A DNA stretch of 64,000 nucleotides from Lycium barbarum (GCF_019175385.1 NC_083337.1:170203713-170267712); one strand, 5' to 3'; shown: positions 37,609 to 49,172, counted from the first letter of the stretch. Notes: generated by a model not told the origin, from the sequence alone. Made by a program: numbers and translations.

Positions 37609-38585
37609 TTATTTATTGTTTTCTTCAATTTTTTACGTTATTTAACCAATTTAAAAGTATTTATTATAATTATATCATTTTATAAAATACTAAAAATTAA
37701 AGTCCCATGAGGCTTACGCCTCGTGCCTCGGGGCTTACGCCTCGCTGAGGCAGACATAAAACGCCTCGCCTTACGCCCCCGCCTTTTAAAACACTGTGAT
37801 ATATTATGATACGGGGCTATGTCCCTATTCTGATTTCTCTGTGTTGTGGCACCAGCGTCGGGAGGGTGGCCACGTTCTGTCTGCCGAGTCCCTTGGTAGG
37901 GGCCGGATACGATATGACATATGCTTCTGTACACATTCTGTATGTTTTGAAAATATGCATTTGACACTTTGGATTTTATACTCATTTTCTGTACTAGTTA
38001 TGATTTTACTTCTGTGACTCAGCTTTACATATTCGGTACATATTTCGTACTGACCCCCTTTCTTCGGGGGCTGCGTTTTCATGCCGCGCAGGTACCGACG
38101 ACAGGTTCGCTGATCCGCCCGCTTAGGATCCTATTTCTGCTATTTTGGGGCGCTCTCTTCTTCAGAGCCCATCTTTTGGTACAATCTGTCATTTCTATAT
38201 ATGTATACTCTCGTTCATGGGTACGGCGGGGCCCTGTCCCGTCATATGATTCTGTCGGTCTGTTTAGAGGTCTGTAGACATGTTTGTGGGTTGGGGTCTT
38301 TCTGTACAGATGTGTGCTTATGTTGTGTTTGGGCGATCCCATTCGTCGCGGCGGCCGGTCCGCATATATTTAAATGTTGCTTTGTTGGCCCTGTGTGACC
38401 TTTGTTGGTATTTTCTGCGTGCAGGGTATATGGGATAGTCCGTAAAATAAAGGAAACTCTGCCGAAATTTTTCTGGAAATTATCTAAATTTGAAATAAAG
38501 CCTTGTCGGCTTCTACCATATACTAAAATGCGTTTGAGTGCCCAGATCGGACACTAGTCACGGCCTACGGGGTTGGGTCGTGACA
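35043..38585 (+). mobile_element. LTR (probably solo, Gypsy-type), no TSD
   Basis: Begins TGTTATATTCCGTGTTTTCG and ends GGTTGGGTCGTGACA, typical ends of large LTRs in Solanaceae. Excluding a hAT MITE and its duplication it is about 2.8 kb. Flanking pentamers differ (TATAT left, AAAGT right). A Helitron 3' end is lost on the left and block B starts immediately on the right, so a deletion or ectopic exchange involving this LTR is likely. No ORF with a recognisable domain. Confidence 0.65.
37061..37796. mobile_element. hAT-type MITE (736 bp), TSD TGATATAT
   Basis: Perfect terminal inverted repeats CAGTGTTTTAAAAGGC and GCCTTTTAAAACACTG. Perfect 8-bp duplications TGATATAT at 37053-37060 and 37797-37804. 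Subterminal sequence is GC-rich with repeated GGGGCG, AGGCGTTTGGG and GGCTTACGCCTCG motifs, while the core is AT-rich. Nested in the LTR. Confidence 0.95.
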
Positions 38586-38586
38586 A

Positions 38587-39260
38587 AAGTGCCAAAGCAA
38601 ACATGAACTACTGTTTGTGCTGTGGCTATTTTGTAAACTTCTTGAATTGCATTCATAGTGTTAGCTTTAGGGATCCATCCAATTACACTAAAAAAGTCCT
38701 TTTAATTTGGAACGAAGTTTGGCTATAAAAAGTAATATCAAGAAGCAACCATGTGCTTGTTATCCCAATTAACTGAAGCCCATGTCTACGAACAAATTGT
38801 TTAGAGAATAAACCAAAATCCTTATTACTAGCAGCTATTTTAGGTCTTCATTATGCAATGTTTCAATGTCTACATGCATAACTTTTTCCATATCTGCAAT
38901 TTCGGGCATCTTCGTTCTCCAATATTATGTCAGAAGAGTAGGAAGGGCCCAAACCATTAAAATGATTCGCCAAACATGACCTGCTTGACGAACAGTTGAA
39001 CCAAGTGGATCAACCTGTAAGAGCTGAGTATGTTTTCCTAATTAAATCTTCTATGATACTCCTTCCATCCCTTTTATGCTGGTACTCTCTTTTTTAGTCT
39101 GTAGGAGAAGAATGAAGCGAATTGTGGACAACAATGCTGTGTTTAGTTCTTTGTCAAATGAAACAGAGACACATAAGCATATATGTTATGCCATACACTT
39201 TTGTCCTTCTCAATTGTCACTAAGCCATCCAAAAAAGAGTTGCCCTTCATTACAAAGGCG
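38587..39260. repeat. Duplicated block B, 3' flank of the MYB gene
   Basis: Closely matches 43463-44034. Shared words: GCCAAAGCAAACATGAA, AACTTCTTGAATTGCATTCA, TTAGGGATCCATCCAATTAC and CAAATGAAACAGAGACACAT. It is the least diverged of the duplicated blocks. The MYB stop codon follows within about 10 bases. Confidence 0.9.
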
Positions 39261-39270
39261 GATCCAAGAT

Positions 39271-41324
39271 TCATATTTCAGGCAATTCTAACATCAACTC
39301 ATTGGATCTTGAAAAAAGATCATCCCAAAGCCAGTTATCGTTCAAGCTTGAATTAATCTGGTAATTTTCCTCCACTAATGACAAATCAAGATTATTGTCA
39401 TTATTATTAAAGTCATTGACCGGTGCCCATAGTACCTCGGACCAGAAATCGTCATCAACTTCAAGCAAATTATCCAACATTATTTGATCTCTTGACTCGT
39501 TTACAAGTGAACTCGTATCAGTTGTGTTTGAACATGAATCATCACTCAATGATATCGATGATGATGAACATAAGGAAGAACTTGGTTGTTGCTGAATTTC
39601 GGGATTCATTTTAGGACTTGATATTTCAGAATTATCCTTAGAATTTTTGGGCTCCAAATGTATGTCCAAATTAGAATTTTCGGGCTTCGAATGTATGTTC
39701 AAGTTTTCTTCGAATTTTGATGTTTCCATTGTTTCTTCTTGTATCTCCGGTGTTGCTCCAGATTGAGATTCATTCATTTTCTTCTTCAGACGAGTATGCC
39801 AAACGTTTTTTATTTCGTTGTCTGTTCTTCCTGGAAGTCTTGCTGCAATCGCAGACCACCTGCAAAAAATTGTCATGTCAAAACCAAACATTTTTATTGA
39901 CTCTATCATAATATGTTCCATAAACTGTGTTTGGGACTATTATGGTTTTAAGCCTGTCCAGAGACGAATCAAGTGTGTGCGATGGGTTCAACTGTAATCA
40001 GTAATTTTTACATAGACGTGTGGAAAAAAAAAATACTAAACTTTGATAAATATTAAATTTATTTCTAAGAAATGTAATGAGTTCAATATGCTAAGAACTT
40101 TAAATGTTGAACTCATCATAATTTAATTCTAACTTTGCCTCTGATTATGATCGAGCATTATGGAGATTAGGGAAAAGGTGCAAATATACCCCTCAATTTT
40201 GTGATTTAGAGAAGATATACCTTCGTTAAAAAAGTGGTGCATATATACCCCTGTTGCTACACAAATGGTGCAACCCTTTTCGCTGACATAATTTTTTTTT
40301 AAAAAAAATCATTTAGTTTGTTCTTTAATTAAAAAAATATCATGTGACTTAAAAAAAAAAAAGTGAACCTATTTATTTTTGGTAGACTTATTTTTTTTAA
40401 AGCTGTATGATAATTTTTTTTTCTGGTGGATCGGCTCTGGTTCATTTTTAAAAATGGGCAGGCTTTTTTTTTTTTTTTTTAAAGCCAGGGAGATATTTTC
40501 TTCTAAACGAACGAGACAACCCACTAGAAAAATAAATTGCCTCGTGGCTTTAAAAACAACAAGTCTATTAAAAAAATGGGAGGCTTATTTTTTTTTATAG
40601 CCGCGTGACATTTTCTTCATTAAAAGATATAAGCTAAATGATTTTTCAAAAAATTCTGACAGCGAAAAGGGTATATTTGCACCATTTGTATAACAGAAGT
40701 AATATAACAGCACGAGTATATATGTATCGCTTTTTTAACGAGTGACATATCTGCTCTAAATCGCAAAGTTAAGGATAGATTTGCATAGTTGCCCTTGATA
40801 TTATTCTAAGCTAGAAATCACCTCCTACGTTCTTCATGACCCACATCCTCTATTATTTAATTTGTTGTGTACTTCCATTTGGAAGGCAAAGGAAAAAAAC
40901 AAGGGCAAAAAGGAAGGAAAAAAAAAACGTACCTATTTCCAAGAACTTTATGCAACTTGATAATGGTGTCTTCTTCTTCAGGAGTAAAATTCCCTCTCTT
41001 AATATCAGGTCTCAAGTAATTAGTCCATCGGAGTCTACAACTCTTTCCACATCTTAATAGACCTGAAAATAATGACATTGTAGCGTTCATATCAAACATT
41101 TTCAGGATTTGAACGTAATGAGTAACAGAACATCTTCAACATTATTGGCTTTACGAAAGCCAATAATGCTGACCACAAGTAAAATTAGTACCTGCAAGTT
41201 TAGGAAGTGCACGCCAATTTGGATGGCCATTTTTATTAATGTAATTGATAAGTAAATCATCTTCTTCTTTGCTCCATGGACCTCTTTTCAATCCCGCTCT
41301 CTCACAGCATGGAGATCTGCCCAT
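39271..41324 (-). CDS. R2R3-MYB transcription factor, subgroup 2-like (MYB13/14/15 type)
   Basis: A nuclear DNA-binding activator or repressor. Three exons: 41324-41192 (133 bp), 41062-40933 (130 bp) and 39859-39271 (589 bp, stop included), all with GT-AG introns of 129 and 1073 bp. They join in frame to 283 residues; exon lengths and intron positions are those conserved in R2R3-MYBs. R2 (about 12-63) has [26 protein letters not shown] and RLRW. R3 (about 66-114) has [27 protein letters not shown] and VWHTRLKK. Tryptophans are correctly spaced, with Phe replacing the first R3 Trp. The bHLH-binding signature is absent. [10 protein letters not shown] motif (about 224-232) fits subgroup 2, which known members link to stress and phenylpropanoid control. 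The acidic, Ser/Asn-rich C terminus resembles an activation domain. I chose the ATG at 41324 because MGRSPCC is the family N terminus; the upstream in-frame codon is TTG. TATTAATAT about 70 nt upstream is a weak TATA candidate. Intron 2 holds a foldback element. Confidence 0.95.
40170..40794. mobile_element. MULE foldback (625 bp) inside MYB intron 2
   Basis: Termini GGGAAAAGGTGCAAATATAC and GATTTGCATAGTTGCCC are inverted. The arms share GATTTAGAG, CGTTAAAAAAG, ACAAATGGTGCAA and CCCTTTTCGCTG in complement. Flanks TGGAGATTA and TTGATATTA agree at 7 of 9 positions, consistent with an old 9-bp duplication. Same terminal motif as the foldbacks at 13208 and 29591. Confidence 0.82.
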
Positions 41325-41699
41325 ATTTTCTCTGTTCAATAATTTTCTCTCTTTATTGTGTTTATCTTTTCAAAAAATGGGGACTTGAAGCTGATATTAA
41401 TACTACTCAGGTCTCAGTGGGAGGGAGCTGTACAGTAGAAGTACAATTCCCATTTCAATTTTTGTAGGAAAAAAACGCATGATTTTTTCGTGCGTTTACG
41501 ATGTGACAATTTATGTCTCGAAAATAGATTATAATTCTAAAATATTGGATTCGACCGCCTTTGTATTAATTTATGTATAGCAATATCTATATGATGATAC
41601 TATTATTACTCCATTGTTTAGTATTATTGGACGAACAAATAGATCTCATAGAAATAATTAATTGTAAAATTTCTCTTTTATCCCTAAATCACTAGACTA

Positions 41700-42560
41700 T
41701 ACCCAGTTGCACCCAAAAATCTTCTGTTCACCACGCCCAATAGTTTCCTTTTCTTAGCTTAAATTAACGGAAAGGTCTGTGCCACATTGAACCCATGACC
41801 TCTTCCTTACTTTAATATCATATTAAATTGTGTGATCATCTTACCTAAAAGCACAAGTTATATTGAGAAAGCAGACTTTCAATTACGTAGAGCCCGTTCA
41901 TATTATCGAATTGAAAGTAGGTGATAAGCATCAAGTGTGAAAAACACTTTTAGTTATAAATAAGTAATTATGTGTTAGGATAAATTTGTTAGAAACTGAT
42001 AATAAGCAGTTAATGGTGTTTGTTAAAAAGTGATTGATAAACACTTTTTCTATTAAAATGATTGAAATATCCTTAAAGCTATTTCCAAAAGATATAACTT
42101 TTAAGTATTTTCTGCAAAAAAAAATTACGAATGACATAATATAAAAGAGAAATAATTAAATCTATATTTTAGGAAGAATGGATATTACAAAAGATATTAG
42201 AAATAAATCGAGTAAAAAATTTGATCAAATCATAAACACTTTTGACATTTATCAAACGTGTCAATAAGCCAAAAAGTGTTGATAATTAAGTTTGTCCAGC
42301 TTATAAACTTTTCCAAACACCCTCTTAATTATATTATGGCTTGACATATACTATTAAGTTTATAACAAAACTGTTCTATTATTGATAAGCTGATCAGGTT
42401 CATCTTACTCGTTTTTAACATTTACTACTATAACACAAGCGTCTAAATCGGTATTCGGAATCGACGAAAAATCAAATTAAAGAAAAAGTACGTAAACATA
42501 TTTTGAGGTACGTAGGGCAATAATTGGGTCAAACTTTTGTTGAAGTAGATCGAAATATAT
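41700..42560. repeat. Blocks C and A', second copies
   Basis: 41700-41765 (block C: TTGCACCCAAAAATCTTC, CACGCCCAATAGTTTCC) recurs at 48376. 41760-42560 repeats block A (31500-32190). C lies in the 5' flank of the MYB gene, so the repeat unit order is A, B, MYB, C. Confidence 0.82.
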
Positions 42561-43462
42561 ATAAATGTGAACCTTTTTGGAATTAATGTTGTGATAGGCC
42601 TAGAGAAAAGACATCCTTTACCCATTCCCACTAAATCAGAATTATAATATGATATTTATTTCTTCCTCATATAACGATTAGATGCATATTTAGGAATGCT
42701 ATTTTTCTTAATGGATCGGATATGTCTCAAGATCGAGAATAGCTATTAACTTCGTACTCTTTTTATCGTGATGTCTCAAGTCATCCTAATTAATAAACAA
42801 GTTTAACTTTTGGTCAAATCTTTCTATTAAAAAAGTAATCTGTATGTGATCTTGAGCTAAACTCTAATGAACAGAGTATAATCTCAAGTTTGTCCCATAT
42901 GCTAAAAATCGCTGAATGGTTGAAAGGTCTTGTCATTGAGGATTTTTCCGATACTATATATAGTGCTAGTATATTATAGTATAAATAATTTTTTAAATTA
43001 GTTGGTCATCCAAATGATATTTATAAATAATTTTTTTTAAAACTTATTTTTTTACCCTCTACGTTAACACACTTTATTTCTTTTACTTTTAAATACTATG
43101 ATTTGTTTCCTTTTTTAAAAAAAATCTATAATATGAACTTACCCATAAGACGAATACAATCTAATTTACTAAGTAAGTAAGTGAAAAATAGTTGGAGGTC
43201 TATTATAGTTAAGTGTTAAAAATAAGAGATATTTTAACTGAAAGTCCAAACTTAAGGGACTACTTTGATCCTTTTTCTTTTACTTTTAAAATGACTTTTA
43301 GCTCTTGTTACTTTGTAAGACAAATGCATAAACTTCAATGACCATATGTGGAAGAAAAAAAAAAGATAAATGACTTTACTAGGTGATTTGCATAAGTTGA
43401 GTGACCATTCGAGGAATTGACTCTACGATTGTCGGGTTGAGTCTAAAGGTTGTACGGAATCG
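42561..43462. other. Non-coding DNA between A' and B'
   Basis: No gene seen. In unit 1 the matching interval (between 32190 and 38587) is occupied by a Helitron and an LTR. Confidence 0.5.
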
Positions 43463-44034
43463 CCAAAGCAAACATGAATTACTGTTTCTGCTCTAGCTAT
43501 TTTGTAAACTTCTTGAATTGCATTCATAGTGTTAGCTTTAGGGATCCATCCAATTACACTAAAAAAGTCCTTTGGGAACGAAGTTTGGCTATAAAATGCA
43601 ATATCAAGAAGAAACCATGTGCTTGTTATGCCAATTAACTAAAAGCCCATGTCTATGAACAAATTGTTTAGAGAATAAACCAAAATCCTTATTACCAATT
43701 TTAGGGTCTTCATTATGCTATGTTTCAATGTCAACATGCATAACTTTTTCCATAGCTGCAGTTTCGGGCATCTTCGTTCTCCAATATTAAGTGAGAAGAG
43801 TAGGAAGGGCCCGAACCATTAAAATGATTCGCCAAACATGACCTGCTTGACTAACAGTTGAACCAAGTAGATCAACCTGTAAGAGTTGAGTATGTTTTCA
43901 TAATTAAATCTTATATAATACTCCTACCATTCCTTTTACACTTTCTTTTTTAGTCTGTCGAAGAAGAATGAAGCGAAGTGTGGCCAACAATGCTATCTTT
44001 GGCTCTCTATCAAATGAAACAGAGACACATGAGC
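43463..44034. repeat. Block B', second copy, cut off near 44034
   Basis: Matches 38587-39175 closely up to ACAGAGACACATGAGCAT, then diverges into hAT transposon sequence. In unit 1 the MYB gene begins about 100 bases further on; here it is missing. Confidence 0.85.
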
Positions 44035-44084
44035 ATCAATGTTATTGTAGACATCGAAATAATTGAATTAATCCATAGGAAGAT

Positions 44085-46234
44085 GAATGAAATTAATGTT
44101 ATTTTAATGAAATTAATGAAGATGATGATGATGATGAAACACAACCCCCCGAAAATCCCATAGGAGATACATGTCCTGCACAATCACATACACAAGACAA
44201 ATCGCCTAGAACTCGTAAGCCAACAGCTAAAGTTTGGAAATTTATGACTAAGAATAGGGAAAACCAATCAGCTATATGTACCCTATGTGGACAAGTATTT
44301 AGTTTTAAGCAAGGAACTGGTAAGGATGGTGGAACGGGTATACTAAATGGTCATATGAGAAGCAAACATATGGATGTTTGGAGAGAGCAAACGGGTTCAA
44401 ATGTGTGTGTGTGGGGGGGGGGGGTATTCAAATGACGATAAACCCACGAACCAGTAGAAATTTTAAGTATGACAAGAAAAAAGAGCGTGTAGAAATAGCT
44501 AAAATGGTAGCTTATGATTGTTTACCATTTTCCTTTCCCTCGGGTTTGGGGTTTGTTACTTACATTCAACGTTGTTATAATCCGTTATTTGAGGGTATTC
44601 CTAGAAGTACTTGTAGAGCCGATGTTATAGATTTGTTTAAAAAATATAGATTTTATTTGCGCCATGTATTTAATTCTTTAAATTGTAATGTTTGTCTTAC
44701 CGCTGATTTGGGTCTTAGTCTTAACAAGTTAGATTTTTTTTGCTATTACATGTCATTGGGTTGATGACAACTGGGTTATGCAAAAAATAATTATAGCTTT
44801 TTTATATGATGAAGGAAAAGGTCGTCACAATGGAAATTTTTTAACCGATTCAATGTCTACTATTATGAGATTTTTTAACATTTATAGAAAAACACTTTGT
44901 ATTGCTTTAGATAATGCTTCTAATAATACAAAGGCGATTGGTCTTATAAAAAGAGAACTAAACCCTCCGCTAAGAAATATTTTGCATGTAAGATGTAGTT
45001 GTCACATTTTAAACTTAATTGTTAAAGATGGTCTTGTGCATTTTGAAGATTCTGTTCAAAAAATTAGAGATGCGGTTGCGTTTCTTTTTTGTAATGCTAA
45101 TAGGGGAAGAATTAGAGATTTTAAGAATGTTTGTGTGGAAAATAACCTTAGACCTAGGAAAATTCAAGTAGAAATTGAGACTAGGTGGAACTACACTTAC
45201 ATTATGCTACAACAAGCATATGAGTATAGGATTCCCATACAACAAGTTCACAACAAATATAATATTAATAGTGATGATTAGTTAAATTTTACGCATTGGA
45301 AATATGTTAAAGAATGTGTTCAACTCTTAGAAAATTTTTATAATGCAACTCTTGCTTTTTCTAGACAATTCTATCCCACGGTAACCGGAATTTTAGTCTA
45401 CTTAGCGGAAATAGCTAGAGTTTTACAAGAGTATAAATATAAATCCGATTATCAAGTGGCTATTTTTGAAATGATAATCAAATTTAAGAAGTATTTTTTT
45501 CCCATCCCAACTTTATTTATATTGGGTTCTCTTTTAAATCCTTGTTTAAAAGTGTCTTATACTAAAGCATTGGTTAGTCAAATTTATACATTTTTAGAAA
45601 TTGAAGAGGGAGTTCAACCATCTTTAGCTGAGGCCAAACTCGCTATTGATGACGAGTTTAGAAAAGGTTTTACTCATTATTCTAATTTGGAAGAACGTGC
45701 TACACCCGTTGCTCCACGCCCTACTACTTCTCAAAGTACCAAAAAGGGCTTGTCGGGTTTGTCGCATTTAAAAGTTTTACATTCACAGCCAACTTCTTCT
45801 TGTAGTACAAACTTGATGAATATAACTTTTATTTGATGTAGCTAAATGTAGATATCAAGGAACTGGATGACTTGGACGTCTTAGCATGATGGAAGAAGTA
45901 CAAGGCAAGTTATCCGGTACTTTCAAGAATGGCTCGAGATATCCTTACGGTTCAAATATCAACCGTGGCTGCGGAGAGCGCATTTAGCCAAGGAATACAG
46001 CAAATTGGAGACCATAGACATTCATTATCCGGCTTTAGCTTGCAAGTACTAGTGTGCATTCGCGATTGGATTAGATCGGAGCGATGCAACCAAAACTTAG
46101 AAGCGGAGGAAGGCGAAGAGGAAGAAATTGAAGATTTGATAGCTAGTGGACCGGACCAAATGGAAGACTTTGAAGATATTTCCATGGAAGAATATAATAT
46201 GGGGGAAATTAACGAAATGATTCAGAATTGGTGA
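44085..46234 (+). pseudogene. hAT-superfamily transposase, five lesions
   Basis: An Ac/hAT-type transposase that would cut and paste a DNA transposon. Order: acidic N terminus; BED zinc finger (44244-44435) with SAICTLCGQVF and HMRSKH supplying C-x2-C and H-x4-H; core with LTADLG (first catalytic Asp), ITCHWVDDNWV, IALDNASNN (second Asp region), VRCSCHILNLIVKDGL and ETRWNYTYIMLQQA; a YPTVTG/DUF4413-like stretch; and the C-terminal dimerisation region ISTVAAESAFSQG...LQVLVCIRDW. Lesions: frameshift at a G run (about 44411-44424), frameshift at a T run (about 44728), in-frame TAG at 45279-45281, a frameshift near 45830 and a TGA replacing a Trp codon at 45887-45889. Reading frames are otherwise conserved, so decay is moderate. 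I could not define its terminal inverted repeats. Confidence 0.9.
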
Positions 46235-46235
46235 T

Positions 46236-46995
46236 TTTATTATTCTACTATTTCTGTACAACTCATGTATTATTTGCAAGTTAAAAAAAATACAATTTGT
46301 AAATAAATGTTATCCAAGAATGAATAAAATATATGGCTCATTGAGCTTTCTTCTATTTACTTGTGTTCATATTTTTACTTTTATTAAGTTAGGAATATAC
46401 CTATAATATACTAAGAATATACTTATAATATACATCTACTTAAATTAAAAACTAGAAAGTTATATACTTGAAAAATAACTAAAATATACATTATAAGTAT
46501 ATTCTTAATATATTTTAATTATTTTAGTTATATATATATATATATATATATTAAGTTATACATATATATAAGTTATATATAACTTAAACATATTTATATA
46601 TATTAAGTTATATTGATACATATATTGATATATATAAGTATATTCTTACTATTTTTTAGGTATATATATATATATTAAGTTATACTTATAAGTTATATAA
46701 GTTATATAACCTAAGTATATTGATATATATACGTATATTCTTACTATATTTTAGGTATATGTAGTATAACACTATAACTTAAGCATATAACTTAATATAT
46801 ATATATATATATGTATACACGTATATTCTGTATTGCATATGTAAATATACTAATAAATACTATAATATATATATAATACAAAAAAAAAAGGTTTTGGACA
46901 CTTTGAACCGGACCGGTTCCGGTTTGGGGTTTCAAACCGGTAAACCGGAAACCGGCCGGTTCCGGTTAAACCGGTTGACGAGCATACTAGTCACA
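46236..46995. repeat. hAT 3' non-coding: (TA)-rich repeats then CCGGTT cluster
   Basis: 46380-46880 is a degenerate array of ATATAAGTATATTCTTA-like words. 46905-46977 contains clustered ACCGGTT/AACCGG words in both orientations, like the subterminal transposase-binding repeats of hAT elements. This probably marks the 3' end of the element around 46980-46995. Confidence 0.6.
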
Positions 46996-47164
46996 GCTCT
47001 GTCCATAGCTCGATTAAGATTGGGCTCGGGCTTTGCTCTGTTGGGTTCCACTAGGGGCGAATCTCCCCAACGCTATAAATTAAAATTACTTATATATATA
47101 TATATATTAAATATTATTGAATTCCCCAATCTTTTTGTTGGTTGAAGTTTTATATACTGGCACC

Positions 47165-47351
47165 CAGTGGCGGAGCCAGAATTTATGTCAAGGGGGTTCA
47201 AAAATATAAAGAAGCCATAAATGAAGAAGCTAAGGGGGTTCAACGTCTACTATATATACATAAAAAATAATTTCACCTTGTATATACAGTGCAATTTTTC
47301 GCCGAAGGGGGTTCAGATGAACCCCCTGGCTTCTTACTAGGTCCGTCCCTG
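47165..47351. mobile_element. hAT-type MITE (187 bp), TSD CTGGCACC
   Basis: Termini CAGTGGCGGAGCCAG and CTAGGTCCGTCCCTG, with perfect 8-bp duplications CTGGCACC at 47157-47164 and 47352-47359. Internal AAGGGGGTTCA motifs repeat. Confidence 0.92.
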
Positions 47352-47359
47352 CTGGCACC

Positions 47360-48033
47360 TCGACTAGAAATATGTAGCAAACAGTAGTAGCAGTACTTGT
47401 GTCTAACTTTACTTTTTAGTTTTTCCAAAAACCAAAAAGTCATATTTCTATAATTAAAAACAATTAAATATAAAATTTCTCTTTTATCCCTAATAAAATA
47501 ATTTATATCCACATAAATATTTAAGATTCTCTTTAGATCACATAAATTAGAATGTGTATGTAACACGTGATTTATACTGTACAAAGATTTGGCATGTTTG
47601 TGGTCCTACGTTAATGGGCCCTGTCGATGAAATATGTACATCAAAAGTTTACCGAAAGGGTCGCAATTTGGCACGTTTGTGGTCCTAATTTTAACTCATA
47701 CACCCATCATCAAAAGTAATTTAATTTGTGTAATAGTTGATAAGTAAATTAATTTGTATACAAGTTATTTTTATTGACTATAGCGTCCAAATTATCCGTC
47801 AAGACTAAGATAAATGGGACTAAAAAGTTTGATATTTTTTTTCTTCGTGGGAATTTGAATCTGAAACCTCACGACTCTCAACCTACTTAATTGACCATTG
47901 AATTGTACCGAGGTGCATATAATAGGTTACCCATTTTATATGAGGCTCGATATGTAAAATTACTTCGAGATGGATTTAAAATATAAATTTAATGCGTTTA
48001 ATTTTAGGTTTTATGATTTTAAAATTATATGGT
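47360..48033. other. Non-coding; contains a trace of MYB 5' flank
   Basis: No gene. TATAAAATTTCTCTTTTATCCCTAA near 47470 matches the MYB upstream region near 41670, suggesting unit 2 retained promoter-side sequence. Only a short match. Confidence 0.45.
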
Positions 48034-48114
48034 ACAACAACAATAACAATATGCTCGGTGTAATCCCACAAGTGGGGTCTAAAGATGGTAGAATATACGC
48101 TGACCTTATCTCTA
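48034..48114 (-). mobile_element. RTE/SINE 3' tail fragment
   Basis: (CAA)n followed by ATGCTCGGTGTAATCCCACA and AGTGGGGTCT: the complement of the (TTG)n-tailed 3' end found at 49581 and 55590. Confidence 0.7.
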
Positions 48115-48369
48115 TATTTGGCATATATTTTTACAGCCTATATAAGAAGCATTGCGTTTAATTGAACTGCTAAATTACATATTATACTAAAAATAAAATT
48201 GTTATAGATCAATTTAACACGATAAATATAGACCATATAGTAACTTACAATATTAAATGAGTGGTACGAAAACTGGGTAGAAGAAATGATAAGGATGTAG
48301 GTAATGGGAAGCCGTGACTAGTTATTAAGATCAATAAATGGTCCTTAATAGAGGAACCCCACTTCTCTA

Positions 48370-48430
48370 TTTGCACCCAAAAATCTTCCGTTCGCCACGC
48401 CCAATAGTTTCCTTTTTTTGTTAACTTAAA
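48370..48430. repeat. Block C', third-unit copy of MYB 5' flank
   Basis: GCACCCAAAAATCTTCCGTT and CACGCCCAATAGTTTCC match 41706-41755. Confidence 0.75.
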
Positions 48431-48459
48431 TTAATTATCTCCGTCGAACACATTTATTA

Positions 48460-48808
48460 CTCTATTCATCTCAAATTATTTATCGTGATCACAAAAAATA
48501 GTTATCTCAGATTATTTATCATTTTAGATGTCCATGGTACAATTTTTTTTTTTCATTTTATCCTTAATAGAACTTTGTCATCAATGGAGATGACACATAA
48601 ATAGAGTAAATATTTAAGGAAGAGAGATTATAATTTAGACATAAATATGATTAAAGTTAGTTAAATATCCTTTTTAATTAATATTTTTAAAGAGCATATA
48701 AAATAAAAAAATGATAAATAATTTAAGACTCAAGGTGTATTGTTTTATAGTGTAGTTAATCCTTCCCCACAACTAGCAATAACACGTTCGTATATGGGAC
48801 GGAGGGAG
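48460..48808. mobile_element. Possible Stowaway-type MITE, TSD TA
   Basis: Ends CTCTATTCATCTCAAATTAT and TATGGGACGGAGGGAG, flanked by TA. The right end matches the common CTCCCTCCGTCCC Stowaway terminus in complement; the left end is diverged. Confidence 0.5.
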
Positions 48809-49029
48809 TACTAGTCAATAATTGCCCCTGCTGTAACTTTTTCTGACAAAATGTTTGGGATTCCAAAGTATATTCGTTTGTTACTCTAGAATTACTATAA
48901 TACTTAAAACTTTTATTAGTGATAAATGTTTTGCTTAATTTTGAAATGCTACGTAGATAATGAAAGTTGAACTTGGACAGGATAATTAAGATGATGGATC
49001 ATAGTGGACCATAGATGCGACAAGGGATT

Positions 49030-49172
49030 TTTTTTTTTACTTCGCGCTGCGTAGAGTCCCATTTAGGGAAAAGCGATCCCTATCAATTTTTTTTTTCATA
49101 TCCAGAGCTCGAACCCGAGACTTCTACTTAAGGGAGGACCCCCATCCGCTTCACCACACATCCTTTGGTGGT
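49030..49172 (-). mobile_element. tRNA-derived SINE (143 bp), 13-bp TSD
   Basis: On the minus strand: an A-box-like TGGTGAAGCGG, then a B-box GGTTCGAGCTC, ending in a poly(A) (T run at 49030-49038 on the plus strand). Flanks GCGACAAGGGATT (49017-49029) and GCGACAAAGGATT (49173-49185) are a 13-bp duplication with one mismatch. No ORF expected. Confidence 0.85.

Noticed and set aside
39240..39275. AAGGCGGATCCAAGATTC beside the MYB stop codon, resembling the hAT MITE terminus at 23505
   Set aside because: No matching second terminus or 8-bp duplication, and exon sequence continues normally; probably chance or a footprint.
42300..43460. A second gene between A' and B'
   Set aside because: No frame over about 65 codons and no recognisable motif or splice pattern.
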